A stretch of DNA of 64,000 nucleotides from Neorhizobium huautlense (GTDB taxonomy: Bacteria; Pseudomonadota; Alphaproteobacteria; Rhizobiales; Rhizobiaceae): contig NZ_PVBM01000008.1 in the NCBI RefSeq assembly GCF_002968575.1, positions 124,001 through 188,000 on the forward strand, in the 5' to 3' direction. This document shows, in pieces, positions 18,064-28,706 of the stretch. Below the pieces are notes generated by a model, which was given only the letters and a program-made list of their open reading frames with translations, was not told where the DNA came from and searched no databases. Made by a program: the position numbers and the translations under genes. Position 1 is the first letter of the stretch. Each line of letters opens with the position of its first letter.

Positions 18064-18873
18064 ATGAAGAAGATTTTGCTGGCAGGATTGATTGCAACCG
18101 GTTTGACCACCACTCCGGCTTTTGCAGCGCTTCAATGCGGTAACGACTCATCCGGCTTTGCCCGGTGGGTCGACGAGTTCAAGCGCGTGGCTCCGGCGAA
18201 TGGCATCAGCCCGTCGGTAGTGGAAAAAGCCTTCGCCGGCGTCTCTTATAACCGCGAAACGATCCGAGCCGATCGGGGTCAGAAAAGCTTCAAGCTCTCC
18301 TTTGACGAATTCATGCGCAAACGTGGCGGGGCCGCCATCATCTCCCGCGGCAAAAGCATGAAGTCCGGCAATGCATCCCTCTTCGCCTCGATCGAACGCC
18401 GTTACGGCGTGCCGGCCGGACCGCTCCTTGCCATCTGGGGCATGGAGACCGGCTTCGGCGGCTTCATGGGCAATCAACATACGCTGTCTGCCGTCGCAAC
18501 GCTGGCTTATGACTGCCGCCGTTCGGCCTACTTCACGGAACAGCTCTACGCCGCTCTCCAGCTCGTCGCTCGCGGAGACCTGAGCACCTCGGCCAAGGGT
18601 GCGGCTCACGGCGAGATCGGCCAAACCCAGTTCCTGCCGCTAAACGTCGTACGCTACGGCGCCGATGGGGACGGGGATGGCCATATCGATATGGTTCGCT
18701 CGCGCGCCGACGCGCTTGCCTCGACCGCCAATTTCCTGCGTGGACATGGCTGGCGAGCCGGTGCCGGCTACCAGCCCGGGGAACCGAATTTCGGTGCCAT
18801 CCAGGGCTGGAATGCCGCAAGCGTCTATCAGCGGGCGATCGCCTATATCGGCGCCGAGATCGACGGTCGGTAA
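18064..18873 (+). CDS. Lytic murein transglycosylase (MltB-like)
   Basis: A 269-residue exported protein: MKKILLAGLIATGLTTTPAFA is a clear signal peptide cleaved at AFA-A. The catalytic Glu is in LLAIWGMETGFGG, and GEIGQTQFLPLNVV and DMVRSRADALASTANFLRGHGW are further transglycosylase-fold motifs of the SLT_2 (MltB) type. These enzymes cut the glycan strands of peptidoglycan, leaving 1,6-anhydro ends, during growth and insertion of envelope machines. There is no lipobox, so it is soluble in the periplasm rather than a lipoprotein. It converges on the carbonic anhydrase gene with a 15-base gap. Confidence 0.9.
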   Translation: MKKILLAGLIATGLTTTPAFAALQCGNDSSGFARWVDEFKRVAPANGISPSVVEKAFAGVSYNRETIRADRGQKSFKLSFDEFMRKRGGAAIISRGKSMKSGNASLFASIERRYGVPAGPLLAIWGMETGFGGFMGNQHTLSAVATLAYDCRRSAYFTEQLYAALQLVARGDLSTSAKGAAHGEIGQTQFLPLNVVRYGADGDGDGHIDMVRSRADALASTANFLRGHGWRAGAGYQPGEPNFGAIQGWNAASVYQRAIAYIGAEIDGR

Positions 18874-18888
18874 CTCGGAAAAATCAGG

Positions 18889-19563
18889 TCAGGCCGACGC
18901 CTGTTCGGCCTGAAGGCGCGGATCGTCCAGCTCCGGACGAATGAAGTCGCCCTTCTCATTCATCACCCACAATTCGCCGGTCGAGATGTCGAACCAGGCA
19001 CCATGGATGCTGAGTTCGCCTTTCTCGCAGCGTTTGCGCACGAACGGAAATGTTTCGAGATTGGCGATCGAGTTGCGGATCGACACGCGTTCAAGTGCCG
19101 TCTGCCGCTCGGCCTGGGTCATAAAATCATTGCTTTGGATCAGTTCGGCCGCCGGCCGGACCAGCGCCATCCACCGACCGATGAAGTCGCCGGGCGAAAG
19201 CGGCTCCATCGCCGGATCGAGCGCTGCCCGGATTCCGCCACAGCGGCCATGGCCCATGACGACGATATTCTCGATCTCCAGCACCTGTACCGCGTATTCC
19301 ACCGCCGCCGAAGTGGCGTGAAACTGACTGTCCGGCTCATAGGGCGGTACCATGTTGGCGACGTTGCGGACCACGAAAAGTTCGCCCGGGCCGCAATCGA
19401 AAATAGTTTCCGGCGCAGCGCGGGAATCGCAACAGGCAATGAGAAGCGCGTGGGGTTTCTGTCCGGTTTCGGCCAGCACCCGGTAGCGTTCGCGTTCGTC
19501 GGCGTAACGCCCGCTCATGAAACTGCGGTAGCCCGCTAGAAGTCTGTCTGGAAAATCCGTCAT
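18889..19563 (-). CDS. Beta-class carbonic anhydrase
   Basis: The 224-residue enzyme has the beta-class zinc ligands Cys44 in CCDSR, His105 and Cys108 in GHGRCGG, and the Asp46/Arg48 catalytic dyad. It interconverts CO2 and bicarbonate in the cytoplasm; there is no signal peptide. It lies between two unrelated genes, one converging from the left and pdxY on the same strand upstream, 72 bases away, so it may be in a transcript with pdxY. Length and motifs are normal for the family. Confidence 0.94.
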   Translation of the reverse strand: MTDFPDRLLAGYRSFMSGRYADERERYRVLAETGQKPHALLIACCDSRAAPETIFDCGPGELFVVRNVANMVPPYEPDSQFHATSAAVEYAVQVLEIENIVVMGHGRCGGIRAALDPAMEPLSPGDFIGRWMALVRPAAELIQSNDFMTQAERQTALERVSIRNSIANLETFPFVRKRCEKGELSIHGAWFDISTGELWVMNEKGDFIRPELDDPRLQAEQASA

Positions 19564-19635
19564 GGGGAAAACGATTATAGCGGCAGGCGCCTAATTTCAA
19601 CGGTCATTTGTGCAGTTGCTAAGATGAGAACCGAA

Positions 19636-20508
19636 TCACCGCTTCGCCCGTTGCAGCGGGTGCACGAGCCTGCGCATCTGTACCATCGCCATCGGCGTGG
19701 AGAGGCTGGAAGCGTCGGTCTCCAATGTCAGTTCGTCGCCTCCCCGCTTGGCCGTGCGCGCCAGAATCTCGAAGACGCTTGCCGTCGCAAGCTGCAGCGC
19801 CTTTTCCTCTTCCATGCCTGCCAGAATACGCCCCAGGAAAAGTGCGCTGAGGAGATCGCCGAGGCCGTTCGGCGGATTGTCGATCAGCCGATGTTCGGCA
19901 AGCAACGCATGTTTTCCGGTGAGATAGAGATTGCCTGTGCCGCCTGCCATCATCGGAACGGCAGAGGTCACCAGAATGCGGGGCGGTCCGAGCGCGATCG
20001 CTGCGTCCATGATCTCGTTGTTGGTTTCCAGTGGCGCCCCTGAAAGCCAGGCAAGCTCATAACGATTGGGCGTGGCAATGGTGGCAAGCGGAATGAGTTC
20101 GTCGCGGATCGCCTCCGCGGTCGGCTGCGGGATATAGAGCCCGCCGAGGTCGCCCATCACCGGGTCGCAGACATAGAGGAGTTGCGGATTCTTCTCCCTC
20201 AAGGCCCGAACCAGCCGAGCCACCGAACGCGGCTGGGCTGCATTTCCAAAATAGCCCGTCAGGACGGCCTTTACCTCACCCAGCCATGGCGCGCGGATGA
20301 GATCGTCTATAGCTTTGTCGAAATCCGATTCGTGGAAAGTCAACCTCGTGGAAGGCCCATGACCCGGATGCCAGGGAAGAACGATGGTCGGCATTGCCCA
20401 CACTGGATATCCAAGCGTTTCCAAGGCGAAAACGGCGGCGCGATTGCCGACGGAGCCGCGGATGACGTGGCTGGAAATGACGATGACGGCATTGCTGTTG
20501 TCCTGCAT
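19636..20508 (-). CDS. pdxY: Pyridoxal kinase
   Basis: A 290-residue ribokinase-fold enzyme that phosphorylates pyridoxal in the vitamin B6 salvage route. Conserved parts are VIVISSHVIRGSVGNRAAVFAL at the N-terminus, VLTGYFGN, VCDPVMGDLGGLYI, and the catalytic-base segment DNPPNGLGDLLSALFLGR, where Asp follows LG instead of the usual GTGD. The ATG at 20508 is chosen because earlier frame sequence has no family match. It is divergent from the NAD-glutamate dehydrogenase gene across about 170 bases in which I see no strong signal. Confidence 0.9.
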   Translation of the reverse strand: MQDNSNAVIVISSHVIRGSVGNRAAVFALETLGYPVWAMPTIVLPWHPGHGPSTRLTFHESDFDKAIDDLIRAPWLGEVKAVLTGYFGNAAQPRSVARLVRALREKNPQLLYVCDPVMGDLGGLYIPQPTAEAIRDELIPLATIATPNRYELAWLSGAPLETNNEIMDAAIALGPPRILVTSAVPMMAGGTGNLYLTGKHALLAEHRLIDNPPNGLGDLLSALFLGRILAGMEEEKALQLATASVFEILARTAKRGGDELTLETDASSLSTPMAMVQMRRLVHPLQRAKR

Positions 20509-20679
20509 GGATCCGCTTTCCGACTTCAATGGCCTGTTGATGGTTTCTTCGCACCGCTGTGTCAATAATAGTCGAGAAGAATGCGGCAACCTCGCATGCG
20601 GACATGGATCGGCCACGTTGCCGCAAGATGACAGAGCATGAAATAATTCGGTTTAATCAAAAAAGGGGAGGGAGAAAAT

Positions 20680-23600
20680 ATGGCCGTCAGGCAGAATCCG
20701 AAGCGTGAAAAACAGATTGAAAACGCGCGCAAGGTTGCCACCCAGGACAAGGGACCGCTTCTGGACCCCCTCATCCTGTTTGGCCGAGCCAGCAATGACG
20801 ACCTTGAGAACTATACTCCTGAAATGCTGGCCCTATCCGCAAGGCACGCGGCCGAACGGTTGAATGCTTGGCCACGGGTCAGGGCGGATATCACGGTAAC
20901 GCCGATAGCCGGGGTGGAGCCCAAAGGCGTGCCGGTTTCCGTCTTGACGATTGTCGATCGGAACATGCCTTTCCTTTTCGATTCAGTCATGGGTGAGGTG
21001 ACGGCCACCCACCGTGATCTGATGCTGGCCGTTCACCCGATATTGCTTCTTGAGCCAGGCAAGGAGCCGGTGCTTCGCTCTAATGAGAATCCTGGGAATC
21101 CAGCTCATCACGTAAGCCTGATACAGATCCATATCGCGCCACTCTCGCAGGAGCAGTCAACGGCGCTGACAGAACGCCTTCGTTACATCCTGGATCAGGT
21201 GCACCTGTCCATCTCCGATTGGAGCGCGATGCTGGATGTTCTCAAGGGCGCCGCCGGCCAACTCAACAATTCGACCAGCCGTCGGAAGGCCGATCGCGAA
21301 GAGGCGATCGCATTCCTGGAATGGCTGCGCGACGACAATTTCACTTTTCTCGGCATGCGGGAATATGTCTATTCCGGCAAAGGCCCCGAAGCGAAGGTGG
21401 AGCGCGGCAAAGGCCGTGGTCTGGGCATATTGTCCGACCCGGACGTCCTGGTGTTGCGCCAGGGCAAGGACGCCGTGACGACCACACCGGAAATCCTTGA
21501 ATTCCTCGATGGACCGGATTTCCTGATCGTCACGAAAGCAAACGTGAAATCCGTGGTCCATCGTCGGGCTTATATGGACTATGTCGGCGTCAAGCGTTTC
21601 GACGAGAATGGCGAGGTCGTCGGAGAACTGCGCATCGTCGGCCTCTTCACGGCCACCGCCTATACCCACTCCGTTCGCGATATCCCGCTCCTGCGCGCCA
21701 AGGCCGCCAGAATTGAGGAACACTTCGGCTTCGATCCGGACAGCCATTCAGGCCGCATGCTGGCAAATACGCTGGAATCCTATCCGCGTGACGACCTTTT
21801 CCAGATCGACACCGACCTGCTTGCTCGCTTCTGCGAGCAGATCATGGAATTGAGCGAACGGCCTCGTGTACGCGCGCTGCCACGCATCGATCATTTCGAT
21901 CGGTTCGTTTCGGTGATCATTTACGTTCCGCGGGAGGATTACAATTCTCTGGTGCGTGAAAAGGTGGGCGACTATCTCGCAAATATCTACGACGGGCATA
22001 TCTCTGCCTACTATCCGGCCTTTCCGGAAGGCGGTTTGGCCCGCGTACACATGATCGTAGGTCGACGCGGCGGCAAGACTCCACGTGTTCCGCAGGCAAA
22101 GCTCGAAGAGGCAATCCGACTTATCGCGACCCCTTGGGAGGATCGTTTTGCGGCCTTGGCAAAACAAGGCCCTCGCCTCTCCGTAACGCAGGCCTTCCAG
22201 GAAGCCTTTTCCCCCGAGGAAACCTTTGAGGATCTTCCCGATATCGTCGCCTGCGCTGCCGGTGAAACGATCCGCATCGCCTTCTATCGCCGCCCCGCCG
22301 ATACTGCCGCCACCGTTTCGCTGAAGATTTTCCACAAGGGCCGGCACCTCTCGCTCTCCCGCCGTGTACCGCTTCTTGAAAACCTGGGTTTCCATGTGGT
22401 CAGCGAGCAGACTTTCGAACTCAATGTCGGGTTGGGGAGTGATCGCAAATTGGTCGTACTGCACGACATGGAATTGCAGGTTAATAATGCGCGGGAAATC
22501 GACCTTTCCCATGAAGGCATGTTACTGGAGGAGGCCTTCCTATCGGCTTTCGATGGCGCAATCGACAATGATGGTCTGAACCGGCTGGTGCTGCTCGCCG
22601 GACTTTCCGCACGAGAAGTCACTGTGTTGCGAGCCTATTCCCGATATCTTCGCCAGACCGGGATCGTATACTCGCAAAATTACATCGCCGACACGCTGAA
22701 CAAATACCCTGCCATCTCGGCCGCCATCTTCCGTCTCTTCCGCGACGGCTTCGATCCGAAGCTTGGAGAAAAGGTGCGGGTGAAGAAGCTGACGGAAGCC
22801 CATGCCGAGATCGAAGCCGCTCTCGGTAACGTCCCGAACCTCGACGAGGACCGGACGCTGCGCCGTTTCGTCAACGCCGTCGATGCCACCCTGAGGACGA
22901 ACTATTTCCAGCGCGACGCCCAAGGATCACCAAAGCGAATGTTGGCCTTCAAGCTCGATCCAAAACTCCTCGACGGGCTGCCTGAGCCAAAACCGTTCCG
23001 AGAGATCTTCGTTTACGGCACCGAGGTCGAAGGCGTGCATTTGCGCTTCGGCAGAGTTGCACGCGGCGGCTTGCGCTGGTCGGATCGTGGCGAGGATTAC
23101 CGAACCGAGGTTTTGGGCCTAGTGAAGGCCCAGCAGGTCAAGAACGCGGTCATCGTACCGGTGGGCGCCAAAGGGGGGTTCTTCCCCAAGATGCTGCCCG
23201 TCGGAGGCTCCCGCGACGAGGTCTTTAACGCCGGACGGGAAGCCTACAAGACCTATATCAGAACGTTGCTCTCTATCACCGACAACATCGTCGATGGCGA
23301 AATCGTACCGCCGGCGGATACGATGCGCATCGACGGCGACGACCCCTATTTTGTCGTAGCGGCCGACAAAGGCACCGCCACCTTCTCCGACACCGCCAAC
23401 GGATTGGCCCAGGAAGCCGGCTTCTGGCTGGACGACGCCTTCGCCTCAGGGGGCTCCGCCGGCTACGACCACAAGAAGATGGGCATTACCGCCCGCGGCG
23501 CCTGGGAGGCCGTCAAGCGGCATTTCCGCGAGAAGGACATCGACATCCAGACCACGCCCTTCACTGTGGCTGGTGTCGGAGATATGTCCGGCGACGTTTT

Positions 23601-25446
23601 TGGCAACGGAATGCTGCTGTCCCGCAAGATCAGGCTCATTGCCGCCTTCGATCATCGTGACATCTTCATCGATCCTGATCCGGACACTGAAAAGTCCTTT
23701 GTCGAACGCGAGCGCCTCTTCGCCCTGCCGCGGTCGAGCTGGCAGGATTACGACCGGACGACGATGTCCAAAGGCGGTATGATCATTTCGAGAGCCGAGA
23801 AGGCCGTTAGGCTGACCCCGGAAGCGGCCGCAGCGATCGGCATCGACAAGACGACGGCAACGCCTTTCGAGATCATGACGGCGATCCTGAAGAGCCCCGT
23901 AGACCTGCTCTGGTTCGGTGGCATCGGCACCTATATCAAGGCCGCTTCCGAAGCCGACACCGAAGTGGGCGACCGCGCCAACGATCCGATCCGCATTACT
24001 GCGGCGGACGTGCGTGCGAGCGTGATCGGCGAGGGTGCCAATCTTGGCGTCACCCAAAAGGGCCGCATCGCTTATTCGCTCGCCGGCGGGCGCTGCAATT
24101 CGGACGCGATTGACAATTCCGCGGGCGTCAATTCCTCGGACGTCGAGGTCAACATCAAGATCGCGCTCAACTCGGCGATGCAGGACGGTCGGTTGACGCG
24201 GGAGAAGCGCAACCAGCTTCTCTCCTCGATGACCGACGAGGTGGCCGGGCTCGTTCTGCGCAACAATTATCTTCAGCCGCTGGCAATCTCCCTTACCGAG
24301 AGAAAGGGCGTCGCCAACCGGGAAGAACTGTCACGCCTCATGTCCGTGCTTGAAAGCCAGGGCCTCCTGAACCGTAAGGTGGAAACGCTTCCCGATGACA
24401 ACGAACTGGCCGAACGGTATCTTTCCAACCGCCCCCTGACCCGGCCGGAAATCGGTATTCTGCTCTCCTATTCGAAGATCGTCCTGTTCGACGCACTGAT
24501 CGACAGCTCCATCCCGGACGATCCCTATTTTTCTGCCGTGCTGAAAGCTTATTTCCCGGCAAAGATGCAGAAGCCCTACGCAGCCGATATCGAAAATCAT
24601 CGCCTGCATCGGGAGATCGTGGCAACCGCCTTGGCCAATGAGGCCATCAATCGGGGTGGGCCCGGTTTCGTACAGCTGATGAGTGACGTGACGGGCGCTG
24701 CGGCATCAAATGTCGTCAAGGCAGCTTTTCTGGCACGCGACAGTTTCGACCTGCCGAAGCTGTGGGCGGAAATCGATGCATTGGACGGCCGGATTTCGGG
24801 CCAGGTCCAAAACGATCTCTACGCCCGCACCACGCTGATCTTCGCGGAAGCGACCCGGCTCATTCTTCAGACGCAGGTCGGCGCCGGCGATATGACCGGT
24901 GCCATGAGCCGGCTCAGAGCCGCAATTAAGGGCCTGCGTTCCTCCATCACCGCCGGAAGCATTCTGGAAACCGCGGCACAGGCCACGGAGTTCGAGGCAC
25001 AGGGCGTCCCTTCGGCGGTCGCACGGGAAATCCTGCTGTTGCCAACCCTGGTTCTCCTGCCCGAAATCATGCTGGTTGCCAATCGTACCGGCGAGACCAT
25101 GGCGCGCGCAACGGAAAGCTACTTCGCTGTCACCGAGACGTTCCGCATCAATCGGCTGATCGGTGCCGGCGAGCGAATTGCCACCTCAGATCACTACGAG
25201 AGTCTGGCGCTTTCACGCAGCCTGCAGCAGATCGCCTCAGCCCGACGTGACATCATCATCGCCGCCCTCACGGCTCATCCAAAGGAAAAGAAGCCGCTGC
25301 AGGCGTGGGTTGGCAATGACCGGACGCGCGTGAACCGCGTCGGAGCAGAACTGATGGCTCTGAGCGAGGGAAGCGATCTCACGCTTCCCAAGATCACCGT
25401 TGCCGCCGGGCTTCTCGGAGATCTCGCACGCGGACCGGCAATCTAG
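20680..25446 (+). CDS. NAD-specific glutamate dehydrogenase, large (L-180) type
   Basis: A 1588-residue protein of the giant bacterial GDH class, roughly four times larger than the common hexameric enzyme. The N-terminal third is the regulatory part (NMPFLFDSVMGEV, FTFLGMREYVY, LLRAKAARIEEHFGF). The catalytic domain lies centrally, with GLRWSDRGEDYRTEVLGLVK and the glutamate-binding Lys in VPVGAKGGFFPK near residue 830, then GGIGTYIKAASE and GEGANLGVTQKGRIAYSLAG for NAD. It deaminates glutamate to 2-oxoglutarate, mainly for catabolism. AGGGGAGGG precedes the ATG by a few bases. The terminal 500 residues are helical and of unknown role. Confidence 0.95.
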   Translation: MAVRQNPKREKQIENARKVATQDKGPLLDPLILFGRASNDDLENYTPEMLALSARHAAERLNAWPRVRADITVTPIAGVEPKGVPVSVLTIVDRNMPFLFDSVMGEVTATHRDLMLAVHPILLLEPGKEPVLRSNENPGNPAHHVSLIQIHIAPLSQEQSTALTERLRYILDQVHLSISDWSAMLDVLKGAAGQLNNSTSRRKADREEAIAFLEWLRDDNFTFLGMREYVYSGKGPEAKVERGKGRGLGILSDPDVLVLRQGKDAVTTTPEILEFLDGPDFLIVTKANVKSVVHRRAYMDYVGVKRFDENGEVVGELRIVGLFTATAYTHSVRDIPLLRAKAARIEEHFGFDPDSHSGRMLANTLESYPRDDLFQIDTDLLARFCEQIMELSERPRVRALPRIDHFDRFVSVIIYVPREDYNSLVREKVGDYLANIYDGHISAYYPAFPEGGLARVHMIVGRRGGKTPRVPQAKLEEAIRLIATPWEDRFAALAKQGPRLSVTQAFQEAFSPEETFEDLPDIVACAAGETIRIAFYRRPADTAATVSLKIFHKGRHLSLSRRVPLLENLGFHVVSEQTFELNVGLGSDRKLVVLHDMELQVNNAREIDLSHEGMLLEEAFLSAFDGAIDNDGLNRLVLLAGLSAREVTVLRAYSRYLRQTGIVYSQNYIADTLNKYPAISAAIFRLFRDGFDPKLGEKVRVKKLTEAHAEIEAALGNVPNLDEDRTLRRFVNAVDATLRTNYFQRDAQGSPKRMLAFKLDPKLLDGLPEPKPFREIFVYGTEVEGVHLRFGRVARGGLRWSDRGEDYRTEVLGLVKAQQVKNAVIVPVGAKGGFFPKMLPVGGSRDEVFNAGREAYKTYIRTLLSITDNIVDGEIVPPADTMRIDGDDPYFVVAADKGTATFSDTANGLAQEAGFWLDDAFASGGSAGYDHKKMGITARGAWEAVKRHFREKDIDIQTTPFTVAGVGDMSGDVFGNGMLLSRKIRLIAAFDHRDIFIDPDPDTEKSFVERERLFALPRSSWQDYDRTTMSKGGMIISRAEKAVRLTPEAAAAIGIDKTTATPFEIMTAILKSPVDLLWFGGIGTYIKAASEADTEVGDRANDPIRITAADVRASVIGEGANLGVTQKGRIAYSLAGGRCNSDAIDNSAGVNSSDVEVNIKIALNSAMQDGRLTREKRNQLLSSMTDEVAGLVLRNNYLQPLAISLTERKGVANREELSRLMSVLESQGLLNRKVETLPDDNELAERYLSNRPLTRPEIGILLSYSKIVLFDALIDSSIPDDPYFSAVLKAYFPAKMQKPYAADIENHRLHREIVATALANEAINRGGPGFVQLMSDVTGAAASNVVKAAFLARDSFDLPKLWAEIDALDGRISGQVQNDLYARTTLIFAEATRLILQTQVGAGDMTGAMSRLRAAIKGLRSSITAGSILETAAQATEFEAQGVPSAVAREILLLPTLVLLPEIMLVANRTGETMARATESYFAVTETFRINRLIGAGERIATSDHYESLALSRSLQQIASARRDIIIAALTAHPKEKKPLQAWVGNDRTRVNRVGAELMALSEGSDLTLPKITVAAGLLGDLARGPAI

Positions 25447-25599
25447 CAAAGGGGAGAGGCCGCAGACCGTCCGGCGGTCCCCACCATGATCATGGCATTC
25501 CAGGCGGGGCATAACGCAGCTATGTCCCCTGGACGACTTGTTTGCCAGAATGACCTTCATCGCTTGAAGAGGTTTGAGCGCTCTGATCCGGGGGGTAAA

Positions 25600-26997
25600 A
25601 TGGCTGTTCATGTGATTGAGGAAGCGCCGGCGAAATCCAGCCGGCGCGGTATCTGGGGCTGGATGCTCTTCGACTGGGCAGCTCAGCCCTTTTTTACCGT
25701 CGTCACGACCTTCGTGTTCGGCCCCTATTTCGTCGCCCGATTGACCAGTGACCCTGTCTCGGCACAGGCAGCCTGGAGCAATATGGCGACGATCTCCTCG
25801 ATCACCATTGCCATCCTCTCGCCGATCCTCGGCTCGATCGCCGATCAATCGGGTCCTCGAAAGCCATGGATCGCGTCTTTCGCCGCGGTCAAAATCACCT
25901 GCGTCGCTATGTTGTGGTTCGCAGCGCCCGGCTCCCCGATCATTTGGCCGCTGATTTTCATGATCCTGGCCTCCATCGCAGCCGAGTTTTCCACCGTCTT
26001 CAACGATTCCATGATGCCGCGCCTCATCAGCAAGGACGAGGTCGGCAGGGTTTCGAATGTCGCCTGGGGCCTCGGTTATCTCGGCGGCATGATCGTGCTG
26101 ATCGCAGTGGTGGCGCTCCTCGCAGCAAGCCCGGATACCGGGTTGACCCTGATCGGCATTCCCCCGCTGTTCGGGCTCGACCCTCATCTCGGAGAAGACG
26201 CCCGCATTACCGGCCCGATCGCGGCGCTTTGGTATTTCCTCTTCATTCTTCCCATGTTTTTCTTCACGCCCGACACCAGAAAGGCGATGCCCTTTGCAGA
26301 GGCTGTACGCTCCGGCTTGCAGGAGCTTGCAGGAACTGTCCGTGAATTGAAGCAGAGGGCGGGCATTTCCAGGTTCTTGATCGCGCGCATGCTCTATCAG
26401 GACGGCGTCAACGGCGTGCTGATCCTTGGCGGCACCTTCGCTGCTGGAATGTTCGGTTGGGCCACGATAGAAATCGGCATCTTCGGAATCCTGCTGAACG
26501 TGGTTGCCATCTTCGGCTGCATTGCCGCCGGTGCGCTCGACAAGGCGATGGGATCGAAGCGTGTCGTCTCAGCGAGCCTCGTATGCCTGCTGATTGCAAC
26601 CCTCGGCATTGTCTCGACGGGCCCAGGTTTCGTCTTCTTCGGCATGCTTCCGCTGCCCATGGACGACGGAGGAGGGTTGTTCGGAACAGCTGCTGAAAAA
26701 GCCTATCTGCTCTTCGGCCTGTTGATAGGCGTCGCCTTCGGCCCTGTGCAGGCTTCGTCGCGCTCCTATCTTGCCCGCAGCGTCAGTTCTTCCGAAGCAG
26801 GTCGGTTTTTCGGGATCTACGCGCTGTCGGGCCGGGCTACCAGTTTCATGGCGACACTCTTCTTTTCGCTGGCCACCTATGCGACCGGATCGGCGCGGCT
26901 GGGAATGGCCACGCTGATCCTCTTCCTGCTGGCTGGTTTCCTCTTGCTGCTTACGACGCCATACCCGGCCGGTAACCCCGACGCAGCACCGGAATGA
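25600..26997 (+). CDS. UMF1-family MFS transporter (Atg22-like)
   Basis: A 465-residue membrane protein with about 11-12 hydrophobic segments. The opening RRGIWGWMLFDWAAQPFFTVV and the segments DQSGPRKPWIASF, FNDSMMPRLISKDEVGRVSN and GPVQASSRSYLARSVSSSEAG are typical of the UMF1/Atg22 group, whose bacterial substrates are undefined. GGGGGT lies 4 bases before the chosen ATG at 25600. Its stop is only 11 bases from the purH stop on the other strand, with no terminator between. Confidence 0.85.
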   Translation: MAVHVIEEAPAKSSRRGIWGWMLFDWAAQPFFTVVTTFVFGPYFVARLTSDPVSAQAAWSNMATISSITIAILSPILGSIADQSGPRKPWIASFAAVKITCVAMLWFAAPGSPIIWPLIFMILASIAAEFSTVFNDSMMPRLISKDEVGRVSNVAWGLGYLGGMIVLIAVVALLAASPDTGLTLIGIPPLFGLDPHLGEDARITGPIAALWYFLFILPMFFFTPDTRKAMPFAEAVRSGLQELAGTVRELKQRAGISRFLIARMLYQDGVNGVLILGGTFAAGMFGWATIEIGIFGILLNVVAIFGCIAAGALDKAMGSKRVVSASLVCLLIATLGIVSTGPGFVFFGMLPLPMDDGGGLFGTAAEKAYLLFGLLIGVAFGPVQASSRSYLARSVSSSEAGRFFGIYALSGRATSFMATLFFSLATYATGSARLGMATLILFLLAGFLLLLTTPYPAGNPDAAPE

Positions 26998-27008
26998 TAG
27001 TCGGCTGA

Positions 27009-28625
27009 TCAATGCCGGAAATGGCGCATGCCGGTAAAGACCATGGCAACGTTGTGCTCGTCGGCAGCGGCAATCACCTCATCGTCGCGCATCGAGCCGC
27101 CCGGCTGGATAACGGCCGTTGCGCCGGCCGCGATCGCCGATAGCAGGCCGTCGGCAAAGGGAAAGAAAGCCTCCGAGGCAACAGCTGAACCCTTGGTCAT
27201 CGGTTCCGCCCAACCCATGGCCTTTGCCGCTTCCTCCGCCTTGATGGCGGCGATGCGTGCGGAATCTACCCGGCTCATCTGTCCGGCGCCGATGCCGGCG
27301 GTCTGGCCGTCCTTGGCATAAACGATTGCATTGGACTTCACGTGCTTGGCCACCTTGTAGGCGAACTTCATGTCTTCGAGCTCGCGCTCGCTCGGCGCCC
27401 GCTTCGTCACGACACGCAGATCGATATCCTCGATCATGCCGTTATCCCGGGTCTGGACGAGGAGCCCGCCTGAAACGGTCTTGGCGGTGATCCCCCGCGA
27501 GCGCGGGTCCGGCAGGCCGCCGGTCACCAGTAGCCGCAGGTTTTTCTTCGTGGCAATGATTGCCTTGGCTTCGTCCGAAACCTCGGGAGCGATGATCACT
27601 TCGGTGAACAGCTTGACGATTTCTTCGGCAGTCTCGCCGTCAAGAAGCTGGTTTAATGCGATGATGCCGCCGAAAGCCGAGGTGGAATCGCAGGCAAGCG
27701 CCCGCAGATAGGCGTCCTTCAAGCTCGGGCCCGTCGCCACGCCACAAGGATTGGCATGCTTGATGATGGCACAGGCCGGCGCCTTTGCGGGCGCAAACTC
27801 GGCAATTAGCTCGAAAGCCCCATCCGTGTCGTTGATGTTGTTGTAGGAAAGCTGCTTTCCTTGCAGAAGCTTGGCGGTGGCGACGCCGGGGCGGTTTTCG
27901 CCGGTAACGTAGAAGCCCGCGCTCTGGTGCGGGTTTTCGCCGTATCGCATCTCTTCTTTCAACACACCGCCAATCGTCCGGTAGCGTGGAATTTCGATGT
28001 CCAGCGCTTCGGCGAACCAGTTGGAGATCGCCGTGTCATAGGCCGCTGTGCGCGCATAGGCTTTGGCGGCAAGCTTCTGACGGAAGGCATAGACCGTTTG
28101 CCCATCGTTGGTCCGCAGCGCTTCGATGAGTGCAGGATAGTCGGAGGGATCGACGACGGTCGCGACATAGGCATGGTTCTTGGCTGAGGCGCGGATCATC
28201 GCGGGCCCGCCGATGTCGATATTCTCAACCGTGGTCGGATAATCGCCGCCGGCGGCGCGCACCTCTTCGAAGGGATAAAGATTGATGACGGCGAGATCGA
28301 TGGCTTCGATCCCGTGCTCCTTCATCGCGGCCGCATGCTCCTGGTCGTCCCGGATGGCGAGAAGTCCGCCATGCACGGTCGGATGCAGCGTCTTCACGCG
28401 GCCGTCCATGATTTCCGGAAAACCCGTCACTTCCGATACGTCGGTCACGGGAAGACCCGTCGCCGCGATCGCCTTGTGTGTTCCGCCTGTCGACAACAGC
28501 CTCACGCCCTGAGAGACCAAGGCCTCAGCGAGCTCTATGATGCCGGTCTTGTCGGAGACCGAAAGCAGCGCGGTGCGAATTTTGATACGATCGGGAGCAG
28601 GGATTTTTTTGGAAACGACGGCCAT
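27009..28625 (-). CDS. purH: Bifunctional AICAR formyltransferase / IMP cyclohydrolase
   Basis: The 538-residue enzyme performs the last two steps of IMP synthesis. The N-terminal MGS-type cyclohydrolase domain shows [26 protein letters not shown] and [15 protein letters not shown]. The C-terminal transformylase shows [11 protein letters not shown] and [22 protein letters not shown], and SDAFFPF-like [11 protein letters not shown]. The start ATG at 28625 has AGGAGAG 7 bases upstream; a start eight codons earlier lacks one. It lies downstream of the heparinase-like gene on the same strand with an 81-base gap. Confidence 0.97.
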   Translation of the reverse strand: MAVVSKKIPAPDRIKIRTALLSVSDKTGIIELAEALVSQGVRLLSTGGTHKAIAATGLPVTDVSEVTGFPEIMDGRVKTLHPTVHGGLLAIRDDQEHAAAMKEHGIEAIDLAVINLYPFEEVRAAGGDYPTTVENIDIGGPAMIRASAKNHAYVATVVDPSDYPALIEALRTNDGQTVYAFRQKLAAKAYARTAAYDTAISNWFAEALDIEIPRYRTIGGVLKEEMRYGENPHQSAGFYVTGENRPGVATAKLLQGKQLSYNNINDTDGAFELIAEFAPAKAPACAIIKHANPCGVATGPSLKDAYLRALACDSTSAFGGIIALNQLLDGETAEEIVKLFTEVIIAPEVSDEAKAIIATKKNLRLLVTGGLPDPRSRGITAKTVSGGLLVQTRDNGMIEDIDLRVVTKRAPSERELEDMKFAYKVAKHVKSNAIVYAKDGQTAGIGAGQMSRVDSARIAAIKAEEAAKAMGWAEPMTKGSAVASEAFFPFADGLLSAIAAGATAVIQPGGSMRDDEVIAAADEHNVAMVFTGMRHFRH

Positions 28626-28706
28626 CGGTCTCTCCTGGGAACGCGCCATAGATCGGCACTGCGAAGGATTGCCGCCGTTAGCATAGCTTCGGGCCTCAGG
28701 GGAAGC

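Noticed and set aside
27339..27344. CACGTG in purH as a fifth parS site (likewise 31548-31553 in rsmB)
   Set aside because: The flanking bases do not match GTT/AAC, so these are chance hexamers.
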